Translations under genes and position numbers: made by a program
In this document: positions 54,889 to 63,769 of the stretch, piece after piece
Layout of the letters: every line of letters begins with the position of its first letter
Numbering within the stretch: the first letter of the stretch is position 1
Notes under the pieces: generated by a model
The model's database searches: none
What the model was told of the DNA's origin: nothing
The model's input: only the letters and a program-made list of their open reading frames with translations
From: Nitrospira sp.
GTDB taxonomy: Bacteria; Nitrospirota; Nitrospiria; Nitrospirales; Nitrospiraceae
Assembly: GCA_029194665.1 (NCBI GenBank)
Contig: JARFXO010000004.1
Span: 248,001-312,000 of the forward strand
DNA: 64,000 nucleotides
Direction of reading: 5' to 3'

Positions 54889-55230
54889 AAACTATAAACG
54901 GATACCTATAGGAATGGCAAGGGCTGCTTTTCGTTTCGGTGGGATCAGTTCACAGGGGGCCGGTGGGGCTGCGAGGACTGCAAAGGCGTCGGAAGTCTTT
55001 ACGTGACCGTGAAGCAGACAAGAGGACGCTGAGCCCAGGGGGTAAGCAGGTTTGCCGGAGCGGCAGAGCCCCAGAGTGCGTTCAGTTGTGCGGCGCTTTG
55101 GGGGGCGCAGGGTTGATTCCCGCCTCGGCATGGCGGGCGACTTGATCACGAGGCATGCATGGTATGACGCACCTGCAAAAGGTAGGGATGACGGATAGCG
55201 AGCACGCAAAAGAGAAGTTCTGTCGCCTAC
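54889..55230. other. Intergenic, holds repeat copy B only
   Basis: No gene recognised. Copy B of the 91-bp repeat occupies 55091-55183. Confidence 0.5.
55091..55183. repeat. 91-bp repeat, copy B
   Basis: See copy A at 52691-52781. In translation on the minus strand both copies would encode FAGASYHACL and TLRPPK, which explains the open frames crossing them; whether they are ever coding is unknown. Confidence 0.7.
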
Positions 55231-55466
55231 TTGAACAATGTGGCGAGCGGCAGGCTCAGGGTTGGCAGCAGTGGCGTGGCGAGCTGCTCTTGGGCTTCGA
55301 GGCTGAGGACCGAAGCTTGGCCATAGCGCCCATCGGTGAGGCGGTAGATTTTGATCTGCTCCAGCTCCGGATCGATGATCCAGTATTCCGGGATACCGTA
55401 ATGCTCGTACCGTTGGCGCTTGATGGTTTCGTCCAGCTTCCGGTTGCCTTCGGACAGAATTCCAAC
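55231..55466 (-). pseudogene. Uma2-family gene fragment (direct-repeat copy 1)
   Basis: 236 bp that match 56619-56854 at all but about five positions, in the same orientation. On the minus strand it encodes the C-terminal ILSEGNRKLDETIKRQ, HYGIPEYWIIDPELEQIKIY part of the Uma2 fold, with the N-terminal half and the catalytic aspartate missing. It stays in frame with short unrelated sequence upstream, so it could still produce a peptide. Confidence 0.85.
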
Positions 55467-55776
55467 GGGGGGTCTGAAACAAAGGGGTCGGATGTCTTTA
55501 TCTGCAAAGCAACGCTCGATGCCGTACGACCATGCCCTTCCCAATCCACTCTTGTCCTCGTCGGGCCTGCGCCTGTACTGTTAATTCCTCCGCACATCCG
55601 CTACAATACCGGCATCGTGAACCGGCGGGATTCGATGCGGCAGGCCAGGATCGAACTCGAACTCCGAGCCATGACGGTGGACGCGAACCCATCCGCACCG
55701 GACTTCGGCCGGCGCGTCATCAGGTTCGAGGAGATGCGTCGTGAGCCAGAGGTGGCGATCGAAAAGAGACAGTGCA
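55467..55776. other. Leader region of the MNT/HEPN pair
   Basis: No convincing gene. TACAAT at 55602-55607 is a good -10 hexamer without a clear -35; the transcript would have a leader of about 160 bases. An open frame across it (55155-55919) runs antisense to the Uma2 fragment and out of frame into the nucleotidyltransferase. Confidence 0.4.
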
Positions 55777-56109
55777 ATGGGAACGACAACGACGGGCGTG
55801 GTGTCGCAGGCAACCTTGAAGGCGATTGCGGACCGATTGCGGGATCGCTATGGGGCACAGCGGGTGCTCGTGTATGGATCCATGGCACGCGGGACGTCGA
55901 CGGAGAACAGCGATATTGATCTCTTGGTGGTGGCGTCGACGACGGAACGTTTTTACGAACGGATGGGGTCGGCGCTGGCCGTGGTCAGAGACATCAGCCG
56001 GGGGCTGCCGCTGGCTCCGCTCGTCATGACGCCTGAAGAGCTCTCGGTCCGTTTGGCTCGTGGAGATCAATTTATTCAGGAGATCGTTGAGATCGGGGTG
56101 GACTTGTGA
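55777..56109 (+). CDS. MNT-family nucleotidyltransferase (antitoxin-type, MntA-like)
   Basis: 110 residues from the ATG at 55777 (AAAGAGA upstream); an in-frame GTG at 55741 is possible. The pol-beta nucleotidyltransferase motif is VLVYGSMARGTSTENSDIDL (GS...D-x-D). Family members paired with HEPN proteins neutralise them, in studied cases by adding AMP to a tyrosine near the HEPN active site. The stop overlaps the HEPN ATG by four bases. Confidence 0.9.
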   Translation: MGTTTTGVVSQATLKAIADRLRDRYGAQRVLVYGSMARGTSTENSDIDLLVVASTTERFYERMGSALAVVRDISRGLPLAPLVMTPEELSVRLARGDQFIQEIVEIGVDL

Positions 56110-56504
56110 CAGACCGAGCAGATTCGCTCTATGCCGAGGATTGGGTGAAGGTCGCTCGCCGAGATTGGCGCCGCCTCCATGTGCTGCTCAATGACGGCGA
56201 TGCCGACGGAGCCGGGTTCTTTTTGCAGCAAGCGATGGAGAAGTATCTGAAGGGGTTTTTGCTGACGCATGGCTGGAAGCTCAAGAAGGTGCACACGCTG
56301 CAGAGCTTGCTCGATGAAGCGGCGGCTTTCGCGCCGCAAGTGGCTGTCTTTCGTCCGGTCTGTGAACGAGTGTCCGGGTTTTACATCGGGGATCGCTATC
56401 CGAGCGTTGGGGCGGAAGGGTTGCAAATCGAGGACATTCGGCGCGAATTGTCCGACGCCCGATTATTGATCACGGCGATATTCTCAGATGAACGATTGAA
56501 ATAG
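56106..56504 (+). CDS. HEPN-domain protein (HepT-like toxin)
   Basis: 132 residues, all helical by appearance. YAEDWVKVARRDWRRLHVLL and AGFFLQQAMEKYLKGFLLTH are the first helices of the HEPN fold. The family RNase motif R-x4-6-H is not clear near CERVSGFYIGDRYPS; the candidate is R...Y, so the catalytic histidine may be missing. Paired with the MNT gene upstream as a type VII-like toxin-antitoxin module. Confidence 0.85.
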   Translation: MTDRADSLYAEDWVKVARRDWRRLHVLLNDGDADGAGFFLQQAMEKYLKGFLLTHGWKLKKVHTLQSLLDEAAAFAPQVAVFRPVCERVSGFYIGDRYPSVGAEGLQIEDIRRELSDARLLITAIFSDERLK

Positions 56505-56614
56505 ACAAGAGGGGGAAAAGGAGGACTGGCAACTTAATTTTGGCAGAACGGCCTCGGGAAGTAGGCTCAACAAAGCCCGGTGAACAGCTGGTTCATCAGG
56601 CCCGACGCAGGAGC

Positions 56615-57175
56615 TTATTTGAACAATGTGGCTAGCGGCAGGCTCAGGGTTGGCAGCAGTGGCGTGGCGAGCTGCTCTTGGGCTTCGAGGCTGAGGACCG
56701 AAGCTTGGCCATAGCGCCCATCGGTGAGGCGGTAGATTTTGATCTGCTCCAGCTCCGGGTCGATGATCCAATATTCCGGGATACCGTAATGCTCGTACTG
56801 TTGGCGCTTGATGGTTTCGTCCAGCTTCCGGTTGCCTTCGGACAGAATTTCAACGACCAAGGTCGGAATCCCACGAATGTTTGCCTCGGTCACGATTGCA
56901 GCTTGTGCCGTAGCGACAAAAATCAGATCGGGCTGTACGACATCGAAGTCGGAGAGAACGACATCGCACGGCGCGACGAAGATTTCTCCCAGCCGATGCT
57001 CTTGAAGAAAACGGTGCAGCGCATGGGACAACCTCAGAGAAATACGTTGATGCTTAATGCTGGGCGAAGGCGAGATAACATGCTCTCCGTCGATCAACTC
57101 ATGGCGTTTTCCGTCGTCCGGGATAAGCCGGTAGTCCTCGTACGTCAGTCTCAGATGCCCGGTCTGGGTTGCCAT
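56615..57175 (-). CDS. Uma2-family endonuclease-like protein
   Basis: About 186 residues from ATG 57175; GTG 57181 is also in frame. LTYEDYRLIPDDGKRHELID opens the PD-(D/E)XK fold; VVQPDLIFV holds the aspartate, IPTLVVEILSEGNR the glutamate, and KLDETIKRQQYEHYGIPEYW the lysine region. Full-length and apparently intact. Uma2 proteins are abundant in cyanobacteria and other groups and their targets are not known. Its 3' half is the source of, or shares an origin with, the fragment at 55231-55466. Confidence 0.9.
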   Translation of the reverse strand: MATQTGHLRLTYEDYRLIPDDGKRHELIDGEHVISPSPSIKHQRISLRLSHALHRFLQEHRLGEIFVAPCDVVLSDFDVVQPDLIFVATAQAAIVTEANIRGIPTLVVEILSEGNRKLDETIKRQQYEHYGIPEYWIIDPELEQIKIYRLTDGRYGQASVLSLEAQEQLATPLLPTLSLPLATLFK

Positions 57176-57283
57176 GTGCACCTCGCGCCCTATTCCACTG
57201 GTTTCTGGCCCACCTTAACAAGGAGAAGGGCAGATCGCAAGGTTCGCTCAAGACTGGAATGCCTTGATCACCCTACCAATCCA

Positions 57284-57706
57284 TCATCCTTTCCCGCAGG
57301 CCGCCTCCCACAAGCTTTGATTGAGGGTTCCCGATTCAATGGCAATCCAGTGGCCTTCGCTTGTGTAGCCACCGCCACCGATCACTTCGCCTGTTCCCAT
57401 GTGGCCGTAGAAGTCCGTGGCCGCCAGCGTCCGAACCAGCTTTTCCGTACAATCGAATTGCTTGGTAACTTTGGTGGAGTAAAAGCGGATGGGTGCCCGC
57501 CCTCCCTGCATCGCTTTCCAGTCGATCAGGGCTGAGAGCGCAACCAGATTACCCTCTCGGCGGATACTGTCGGGGTTGATGTATGCCGTTTGCAGTGGAT
57601 GCGTCTGATACCGAGCTTCAATGGCTACCCATTCCGCTCGTACTGGTCCATGTGCCAGGATCAGCAGGGCAAACAAAATCCAGGGACCAACTCGATACGC
57701 AAGCAT
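57284..57706 (-). CDS. Secreted adhesin-E-like protein
   Basis: 140 residues from the ATG at 57706, chosen over that at 57730 because of GGGGAAG just upstream. Signal peptide MLAYRVGPWILFALLILAHG, cleavage probably after VRA. The mature part has YINPDSIRREGNLVALSALI, FDCTEKLVRTLAATDFYG, GEVIGGGG, HWIAIESG and a C-terminal cysteine, the pattern of the surface-adhesin E family (PF16747). Two cysteines probably form a disulfide. Exported; binding partner unknown. Confidence 0.78.
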   Translation of the reverse strand: MLAYRVGPWILFALLILAHGPVRAEWVAIEARYQTHPLQTAYINPDSIRREGNLVALSALIDWKAMQGGRAPIRFYSTKVTKQFDCTEKLVRTLAATDFYGHMGTGEVIGGGGYTSEGHWIAIESGTLNQSLWEAACGKG

Positions 57707-57730
57707 GGCCGCTTCCCCATCGAGGAGCAT

Positions 57731-57759
57731 ATTGTACCAGCCACACCCTTACGCGTGAA
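57731..57759 (-). promoter_or_regulatory. Promoter of the adhesin-E-like gene
   Basis: On the minus strand TTCACG (57759-57754), 17-base spacer, TACAAT (57736-57731). Predicted start near 57725, about 20 bases before the ATG at 57706. This position also argues against the ATG at 57730. Confidence 0.6.
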
Positions 57760-57816
57760 ATAGGCACCCAGGCTCCTTCGGGACTGTCGATCAGCCCGGA
57801 GCAGCCTGCGGCTGTC

Positions 57817-59292
57817 TCAGCATTTATTGATCCTCGGTCTCGGCTGCATCTTTGAACGGATCTGGTCCAATCGATCGGTGATAAAGCTGAACCGTTTCTT
57901 CGGCGGATAGGGGAATCGATAGGCGATTGGTTCCGCTTGCGGCGGCAAGTGGTTCATGTCGCGATAGACATTGACCGGCGCCGAATCTGCCGCCAGGTGA
58001 AACATGGAGCGGTAGCCCAGTCCACAACCGGTAATGTTGAGCAACTCGCCGAACCCGTTTTGAGAAGCCCGCTGAATCGCCCGCTGTCCGATGGAACGAT
58101 ACGAATAGAACTGTCCCTTAGCCCACTTGTGCCCCCAGTATAATTGCTCAACGGTCATTTTGGCCGGCTTGTACACGACATGCTCGCCGGTGTAGGCGGT
58201 CCAATTCTCCGTGAGGATCCGTCCGGCCGCCTTGAGTTCCGCAAACTGCTTGGTGCCGGGATAGGGGGTCATAATGCGCCAGAGCGCTCCTGCTATGCCC
58301 ATCTTCGTCGCCCATTCGGCAGTACGTTCGAAGTCAAAGACATCTTCATGGTCCAAGCCGCAGATAAATCCTGCATGAATATCGATTCCTTGGTCGTGAA
58401 TGCGCTTGATCATCTCCTCATACAGCTTCGCCTGATTTTGTTTGTCGACGGACTTGAGCGAATCTTGATTGATCGATTCGATGCCCATGAACATTGCCGA
58501 GCAACCTGACTCTTTCAATGTCTTGAGCAACTCGGGATGATGAGCGACGTAGGTGGCGCTCATTTGGCTCATCCATTTCTTGCCGAGCGGCTTCATGGCC
58601 TGGCAGAGGTCCCGCGTATAGGCCGGGTCCGACAACAAATCGTCGTCCCAAAACATCACCATCGGCCCGTTCATTTTCTCGACCAGTTTGACCACGTCCG
58701 CCGGTGGCTTCTTCCGGAAGCCGTATGCGCCGCCTCCCAAGGCCAAATGAATCGAACAGAATGTGCAGCGATAATTACATCCTCTTGTCGCCGTCAGCGC
58801 ATCCCGAAACATGTAGCCCGGCGGCAACAGATCCCAGCGTGGAGGTTTTTCGTCCCATTTCTCGACCATATGCGGCATGCGATACTGCGGTTGCATCTTG
58901 CCTTTCTTGAAATCTTCGATCAGCCGTGGCACGGTCAGCTCTCCTTCCCCTATGACGACTGCATCGGCATGTTTGATGGCTTCATCCGGCATGGTCGAAG
59001 GGTGAATACCGCCGAGCACGACCTTGGCGCCGCGTTCGCGGAAGAGACGAGCCACCTCGTATGCCCGCACAGCCACGACCGTGGTCACAGTGATGAACAC
59101 CAAATCATAGTCACGCGTGAAGTCCAGAGGCCCGACGATTTCGTCTTGGATTTCGATGTCCCATTCGTCCTCGGGAATAAGAGCGGCGAGCGTTGGGAGG
59201 TTTAAATTGGGCGTACGGAATAGTTTCCAGACCGAATCCCATTTCTGATCTTCAGGATGTGGAATAATGAGACCGATCTTGTGATGCCCCAT
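57817..59292 (-). CDS. B12-binding radical SAM protein
   Basis: 491 residues. The N-terminal cobalamin-binding (Rossmann) domain covers residues about 5-140 (LVFITVTTVVAVRAYEVARL, KVVLGGIHPSTMPDEA, VVIGEGE). The radical SAM cluster motif is ATRGCNYRCTFCSIHLALGG near residue 170, followed by FWDDDLLSD, FMGIESINQDSLKSVDKQNQ and AGFICGLDHED. The reaction is not readable; relatives do methylations or lipid/hopanoid changes. GGAGG precedes the ATG at 59292. It stands alone, 86 bp from the adhesin-E promoter side. Confidence 0.9.
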   Translation of the reverse strand: MGHHKIGLIIPHPEDQKWDSVWKLFRTPNLNLPTLAALIPEDEWDIEIQDEIVGPLDFTRDYDLVFITVTTVVAVRAYEVARLFRERGAKVVLGGIHPSTMPDEAIKHADAVVIGEGELTVPRLIEDFKKGKMQPQYRMPHMVEKWDEKPPRWDLLPPGYMFRDALTATRGCNYRCTFCSIHLALGGGAYGFRKKPPADVVKLVEKMNGPMVMFWDDDLLSDPAYTRDLCQAMKPLGKKWMSQMSATYVAHHPELLKTLKESGCSAMFMGIESINQDSLKSVDKQNQAKLYEEMIKRIHDQGIDIHAGFICGLDHEDVFDFERTAEWATKMGIAGALWRIMTPYPGTKQFAELKAAGRILTENWTAYTGEHVVYKPAKMTVEQLYWGHKWAKGQFYSYRSIGQRAIQRASQNGFGELLNITGCGLGYRSMFHLAADSAPVNVYRDMNHLPPQAEPIAYRFPYPPKKRFSFITDRLDQIRSKMQPRPRINKC

Positions 59293-59709
59293 AGTGACCC
59301 TCCTAAAGTGGTTAGATGAATGTCTTGGTCTGAATGATGCCCCTACTAATTCATGCGTACACTAGCTTGTAGCGTCAGCGTTGTGCGTCCACGATCTGGC
59401 AATTCTCCTCGTGACTCGGCTTGTGCCATGTGGGGAAAGATGATCAAAGATACCGGCGAGTAGAAGTCTCATCATGCACCAGCCTCCTCCCGCATAAATT
59501 AGCCTGTTCGCTCGACCACAATCAAGAGTTTCGACGGCGACAAGCAGCCGACTACGTAAGAATGCGATAGGCCATTTGCGAAAAAAGTGACGGCGCTACG
59601 GAAAGTCTCCGAGATGGACACATCTACTGCGCCCCTGAATTCCTGTGATGCTCTGTTCGCCCCTGAGCGCTCGAGTGGTCCCGCACGAATGGAATGTCAG
59701 GACGCAATC
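59293..59709. other. 417-bp gap, no gene seen
   Basis: Only short overlapping frames. The stretch contains the ribosome-binding site and presumably the promoter of the radical SAM gene, and the 3' flank of pyruvate kinase; no terminator hairpin or cobalamin riboswitch motif was found by eye. Confidence 0.5.
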
Positions 59710-61161
59710 CTACCTGACTTCATGCAGTTTGATGAGGTTGGTCCCGCCCGGTTCCCCCACGCGCGTCCCCGACAAGATCACGATTTTCCCTCCTGTCTTG
59801 GCCAGCCCCTCTTGCTTCAATCGTCGTTCCGCTTCATCCACGCGAGCATCGGTCTGCTCGATCTGCGGCATGGTGTACGGACGCACGCCCCAGTAGAGGG
59901 CCATCTGCTGCCGGACCCTCTCGAAGGGAGTAAAGGCGATGATCGGCGCCGTCGGTCGCTGCTTGGAGATCAGCCGGGCGGTCGCACCTCGCTCACTGAA
60001 CGCCACGATAGCACCGGCGTCGATGGCTCTGGCGGCGGATGAGGCGGCGTTGCAGATCGCCTCAGAAAAGGACGCATTGGGGAGGTCGGTGTAGCGTTTG
60101 GGCACGATGCCTGGCTCGGTGCCATCCTCCGCCGCGCGAATGATGCGGTCCATGACTTGAATGGTGTCGATGGGATGGAGGCCGACGGCGGTTTCAGCCG
60201 AGAGCATCAACCCATCGCTGCCGTCGAACACGGCGTTCGCGACATCGGAGGCTTCCGCTCTGGTCGGACGCGAAGCCTTGGTCATCGACTCCAGCATCTG
60301 AGTGGCCGTGATGACTAGGCGACGCCGGCGATTGGCTTCCACGATGATGCGTTTCTGGAGAATCGGTACCGCTTCAGGACCCATTTCCACGCCAAGATCA
60401 CCGCGCGCGATCATCACGCCGTCCGCCTGTTCCAGAATGTCGTGTAATGAAGCGATGGCTTCGGCCCGCTCAATCTTGGCGATGATCGGGAGGTGACCGC
60501 CATATCCCGCCAAGACGGTCCGCGCGGCCTCGATATCCTGTGGGCCTCTCACGAACGAGAGAGCGACATAGTCCACGCCCTGTGTGACACCGAATCTCAT
60601 GTCCTCCCGATCTTTTTCCGTCAGGGTCGGAGCGCTGATGTGAGTGTCCGGCAGGTTAATGCCTTTGTGCGAAGTCATGTTGCCGCCGATCAGGACCGTA
60701 CAGTCGATGGCATCATCTGTGACACGATCGGCGCGCAGTTCAATGAGTCCATCGTTGATCAACACCCTGGCGCCTGCACGAACATCGCGAGTCAAGAATG
60801 CGTAGGTCGTCGGTACTTCAGGTATGCCGGCGGATTTGGATTGAAGGTCGAACGGCCTCGAAGGAGACGACGAGGACAGCAGGCGTACCACCTGCCCGGC
60901 TGTCACGTCGATTCCTTCACTCGGCAAGAGCCCCACTCGAATCCTGGGACCTTGCAGGTCCTGGATGACCGCCACCGCGGCACCTCTGCGGGATGCCGCT
61001 CGACGAATCTCAGCGATGGCCGCAGCGTGAAATTCATGGGTGCCGTGAGAGAAATTCAAGCGAGCGGCATCCATGCCGTTTTCAATCAATCGGTCCAAGA
61101 GCGTCGGCGAACTGCTCGCCGGCCCGATGGTGCAGACGATTTTGGCCTTTCGCATGTTCAT
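59710..61161 (-). CDS. pyk: Pyruvate kinase
   Basis: 483 residues from ATG 61161; the frame is open 92 codons further upstream but the family begins at MNMRKAKIVCTIGPASSSP. RLNFSHGTHEFH near residue 35, IIAKIERAEAIASL near 205 with the catalytic lysine, ARGDLGVEMGPE near 232 and TATQMLESM near 265 are complete. The alpha/beta C-terminal domain is present. Converts phosphoenolpyruvate and ADP to pyruvate and ATP. Confidence 0.97.
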   Translation of the reverse strand: MNMRKAKIVCTIGPASSSPTLLDRLIENGMDAARLNFSHGTHEFHAAAIAEIRRAASRRGAAVAVIQDLQGPRIRVGLLPSEGIDVTAGQVVRLLSSSSPSRPFDLQSKSAGIPEVPTTYAFLTRDVRAGARVLINDGLIELRADRVTDDAIDCTVLIGGNMTSHKGINLPDTHISAPTLTEKDREDMRFGVTQGVDYVALSFVRGPQDIEAARTVLAGYGGHLPIIAKIERAEAIASLHDILEQADGVMIARGDLGVEMGPEAVPILQKRIIVEANRRRRLVITATQMLESMTKASRPTRAEASDVANAVFDGSDGLMLSAETAVGLHPIDTIQVMDRIIRAAEDGTEPGIVPKRYTDLPNASFSEAICNAASSAARAIDAGAIVAFSERGATARLISKQRPTAPIIAFTPFERVRQQMALYWGVRPYTMPQIEQTDARVDEAERRLKQEGLAKTGGKIVILSGTRVGEPGGTNLIKLHEVR

Positions 61162-61435
61162 GTGGGAGGGCCTCCATGCTGTTGATCTGGAAGAGGGGAA
61201 AGAGGATATCACAGATCCATTCATCGAATACGTACAAGGCAAAGGTTGTCGGTAAGGACTTGTATGGTCAGTTGTGGCCAGCGTGGAATGATAATCGAGT
61301 TGTCCCGAACGGAATCCTCCATTTCCCTTTGTTTGTCCACAAGCCAGGGCAATGACTTCATCACGAGAGTCTGCTCCCTTCGGATTCTGCCTTCGATAAT
61401 AGGCACTACTCTCCCGCAGCGAAAGGAAAGCGGTC
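61162..61435. other. Upstream region of pyk, no gene recognised
   Basis: Contains the pyk leader on the minus strand. AAAGGA lies before the ATG of the adjacent ATPase relic at 61436. No promoter was firmly identified. Confidence 0.4.
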
Positions 61436-61550
61436 ATGGCAACCTTGATTCAGTGGCATCCGGCAAAGGCGCGTGGGCAAGAGTGTGGTGTCAGCCAATC
61501 TTGCGTTGGCGCCGGTGAAAAGCGGACGACAGGTCTTCCTTGTGGATAAC
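61436..61550 (+). pseudogene. Relic of a MinD/ParA-type P-loop ATPase, N terminus
   Basis: The ATG at 61436 has AAAGGA upstream. With two single-base frame corrections the bases read MATLI, SVASGKG, then GKSVVSANLALAPVKSGRQV and FLVDN, the deviant Walker A and first strand-helix of the MinD/FlhG/ParA family. Everything after about residue 38 is gone and transposase sequence follows. Non-functional. Confidence 0.72.
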
Positions 61551-61561
61551 TGGAGGAGGGT

Positions 61562-61675
61562 GTGGCCTTTCGGGTGCTGGCGGCGAACCAGCGGCCGGAT
61601 TTCCGGACGCTCAGTGACCTTCGCAAGCAGCATCTGACGGTGCTGGCCGATCTATTTGTGCAGGCCTGCAACTGA
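61562..61675 (+). pseudogene. IS1182-family transposase fragment
   Basis: 37 codons ending in TGA: VAFRVLAANQRPDFRTLSD, then LRKQHLTVLADLFVQACN. This matches the conserved YRxLxxNxxPDFRTISDFRxxHL segment of IS1182-type transposases. Only this internal piece remains. Confidence 0.72.
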
Positions 61676-61736
61676 TGTCGATGGGCTCCTAGGCGGTCAG
61701 CAAGAGCAAAGGGCCTCCCAGACAAGCGTGCCGACA

Positions 61737-63164
61737 TCACAAGCGAAAACGTTCCCGGTAGGCGGCATATCTCTTCTCTTCTTCTTGAAGATCCAACCCA
61801 AAGTCATGGAGGTGATACCGATGTTCCCCAAAACGGTTCTTCGGGTTCCTGGTGATGGATTCCCGAACCTTGTCCCGAAGTCCGTCGGGCAGGGGCAGGT
61901 CAAAATGTCCATAGACTCGTTCCACAGCTGCCACCGGGTCAGCGACTAGGTCGGTGTAGTAGAGATCGAGAAAGCGCTCCGAGGGAGCGCAGCCGCGCTC
62001 CCTCGAACGCAGAGCCCTGCTGACAGCTTCGGCCCACCTTCGAGTACACTCTCGTCCTACTTCAACAGGATCAACCTCGTCGCTGAAGGCAGATCTGAGG
62101 GTTGCCGTCAGACTGGCGTGGGAGGCGGTCACCTCTAGTGGCTCGCGGTGTGTCATCACGACACAGGCGTCAGGGTAGGCCCCAAACATCGCCTCGAAAT
62201 CGAACATGTGAGCAGGTGCCTTCAACACCCAACGCTCCCCCGGACACCGCCACTGCAACTGCTGCAAGAATCTACGGTGCATCTCGTATGAGGGGCGGAG
62301 GTCCTGAGATTCAAGCCAGTCAAGATAGGACGGCACACGGTGGGTCGACGCGAACTGGTAGCTCATGAACGAATGGCTGAAGATCACCAGGCACTCCTCG
62401 GGAAGCCGTGCGCCGACGGGGTGAATACGGTTGAAATCCTGAACCATTCGATGGAACCAGCGGATCTCACGATCAACCAGGGCAATGCGCCGGTCAACGT
62501 GGTACGTCTCTGCCTCTGGCGGCGGGCTGGGGTATAGGGTCTCCCAGGTGCGTGGAACCCGGTTGGCTGGGTCAAGGGCAAGCAGGCCATGGAGAAACGT
62601 CGTCCCGGTGCGGGGCAGGCCCGTGATGATGATCGGTTGTCGAATTTGTTGCTCAGCGATACCGGGATGACGCCTGCGATCTTCCTGCAGCCGCAAGCGG
62701 TTGACGAGGAGCCTGGTCAGTTCGCGACGAGCGGCCAGTTGCCCTAAAGGGTGAAGATGAGCTTCCGCCTGAAGTGCCGAAAGGAGACGGCGGAGAGGTT
62801 CTCGAAAGGATGCGTCACCAAAGTCGTCATGGCCGGCCCGGTGGCATGCCGCCCTCATGAGTTCCTCTTCCTCAAGGCTTGCCGACGTTGCCGGACTGAC
62901 AATGCCGCCCAGCCCGTTGGCTGCGTGGATGAGGAAAGAGCGTCTCACCCTCCAGCGCTGTCGGGGGGGTGCTGGCCAACCGCCGTCTGTTGGAGGGAGG
63001 ACCGTGGGTCCCAGCGGATACGCGTCGACTTCTTTTCCCTGAGTCTCATTCATTAGTAAGCCCTGTTGATGCGCCGGAAGTGTAAGGATACCCCTGTCCC
63101 CGGCGCGCCGGACAACAGGGCCCACAGACCCATTCGATGAGAGATGGAACAGGAACCGATCCAC
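61737..63164 (-). CDS. Sulfotransferase-family protein
   Basis: 475 residues from a GTG at 63164, or 438 from an ATG at 63053 (MNETQGKE); neither start has a strong ribosome-binding site and the first 37 residues look non-conserved, so the later start may be right. The 5'-phosphosulfate loop is PIIITGLPRTGTTFLHGLL near residue 177, and the 3'-phosphate region VVMTHREPLEVTASHASLTA near 330. The Sulfotransfer_3 group transfers sulfate from PAPS to carbohydrates, lipids or proteins. Substrate unknown; the exopolysaccharide cluster 15 kb away is a conceivable target. Confidence 0.88.
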   Translation of the reverse strand: MDRFLFHLSSNGSVGPVVRRAGDRGILTLPAHQQGLLMNETQGKEVDAYPLGPTVLPPTDGGWPAPPRQRWRVRRSFLIHAANGLGGIVSPATSASLEEEELMRAACHRAGHDDFGDASFREPLRRLLSALQAEAHLHPLGQLAARRELTRLLVNRLRLQEDRRRHPGIAEQQIRQPIIITGLPRTGTTFLHGLLALDPANRVPRTWETLYPSPPPEAETYHVDRRIALVDREIRWFHRMVQDFNRIHPVGARLPEECLVIFSHSFMSYQFASTHRVPSYLDWLESQDLRPSYEMHRRFLQQLQWRCPGERWVLKAPAHMFDFEAMFGAYPDACVVMTHREPLEVTASHASLTATLRSAFSDEVDPVEVGRECTRRWAEAVSRALRSRERGCAPSERFLDLYYTDLVADPVAAVERVYGHFDLPLPDGLRDKVRESITRNPKNRFGEHRYHLHDFGLDLQEEEKRYAAYRERFRL

Positions 63165-63769
63165 AATTGAGGTTTTCCATGTGGCACTTTTTCTTCGTGA
63201 GATCGTTCAGGAGCATGGACAGGCCTTCACCGAGCGTCTTGGCGCCTGTTTCCAGAGGCACATCGGAGGCGAAGGTTTTCGTAGGGTGCTGAAGCCGAGA
63301 TTTCTGTTCAGGTCGCGGCGTATGCTGTCATCGTCCAGCACAGAACAGTTGATCACGGCCTCTTTGTAACACGTTCCCTAGGGAGTTAACTAGGGCCATT
63401 TTCCCGTAGCGGACGAGTCAGTGAATCAGATCACACAGCTCTTGTACCCGTCCTCACCTGCCGGTTCTCGGCTGATCCTGGCCGCTCATGGCGGTAGAGG
63501 TTACTTTCTCTGCGTCTCATCAAAGCCTCGGTGCATCGGTGGTATTGAGTGGGACGCCGAGCCACACCGATGCGGCGGCCGTGAGAAGGAAGGCGAGCCC
63601 CTGGGGGTGAGTATCAGAAGAGCCTTGGACCTGCTTCAGAGACCGACTCTCTGGTGAAATCTCGAAGTCCGTTGAGATGGTTCTTGAGCGACCGCTCTAG
63701 CAGAAAAACCCGGGTGATGCCGACAATACAGCTGAAATGTTCCGTCCGGTGCGAATGCCAGAATAACTT
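63165..63769. other. 605-bp gap, no gene recognised
   Basis: Frames at 63181-63369 and 63421-63657 (plus) and 63636-63842 (minus) have no family resemblance. The minus frame crosses into the MITE-like element, which argues against it being coding. Confidence 0.45.

Noticed and set aside
55105..55135. tRNA-like GGGTTGATTCCCGCC stretch
   Set aside because: Looks like a T arm, but no acceptor or anticodon arms fit; it belongs to repeat copy B.
54892..55482. 196-residue minus-strand open frame
   Set aside because: Crosses the Uma2 fragment in a different frame and the 91-bp repeat; no conserved domain.
55155..55919. 254-residue plus-strand open frame
   Set aside because: Runs antisense to the Uma2 fragment and then out of frame through the nucleotidyltransferase gene.
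56678..57535. 285-residue plus-strand open frame
   Set aside because: Antisense to the intact Uma2 gene and the adhesin-E-like gene.
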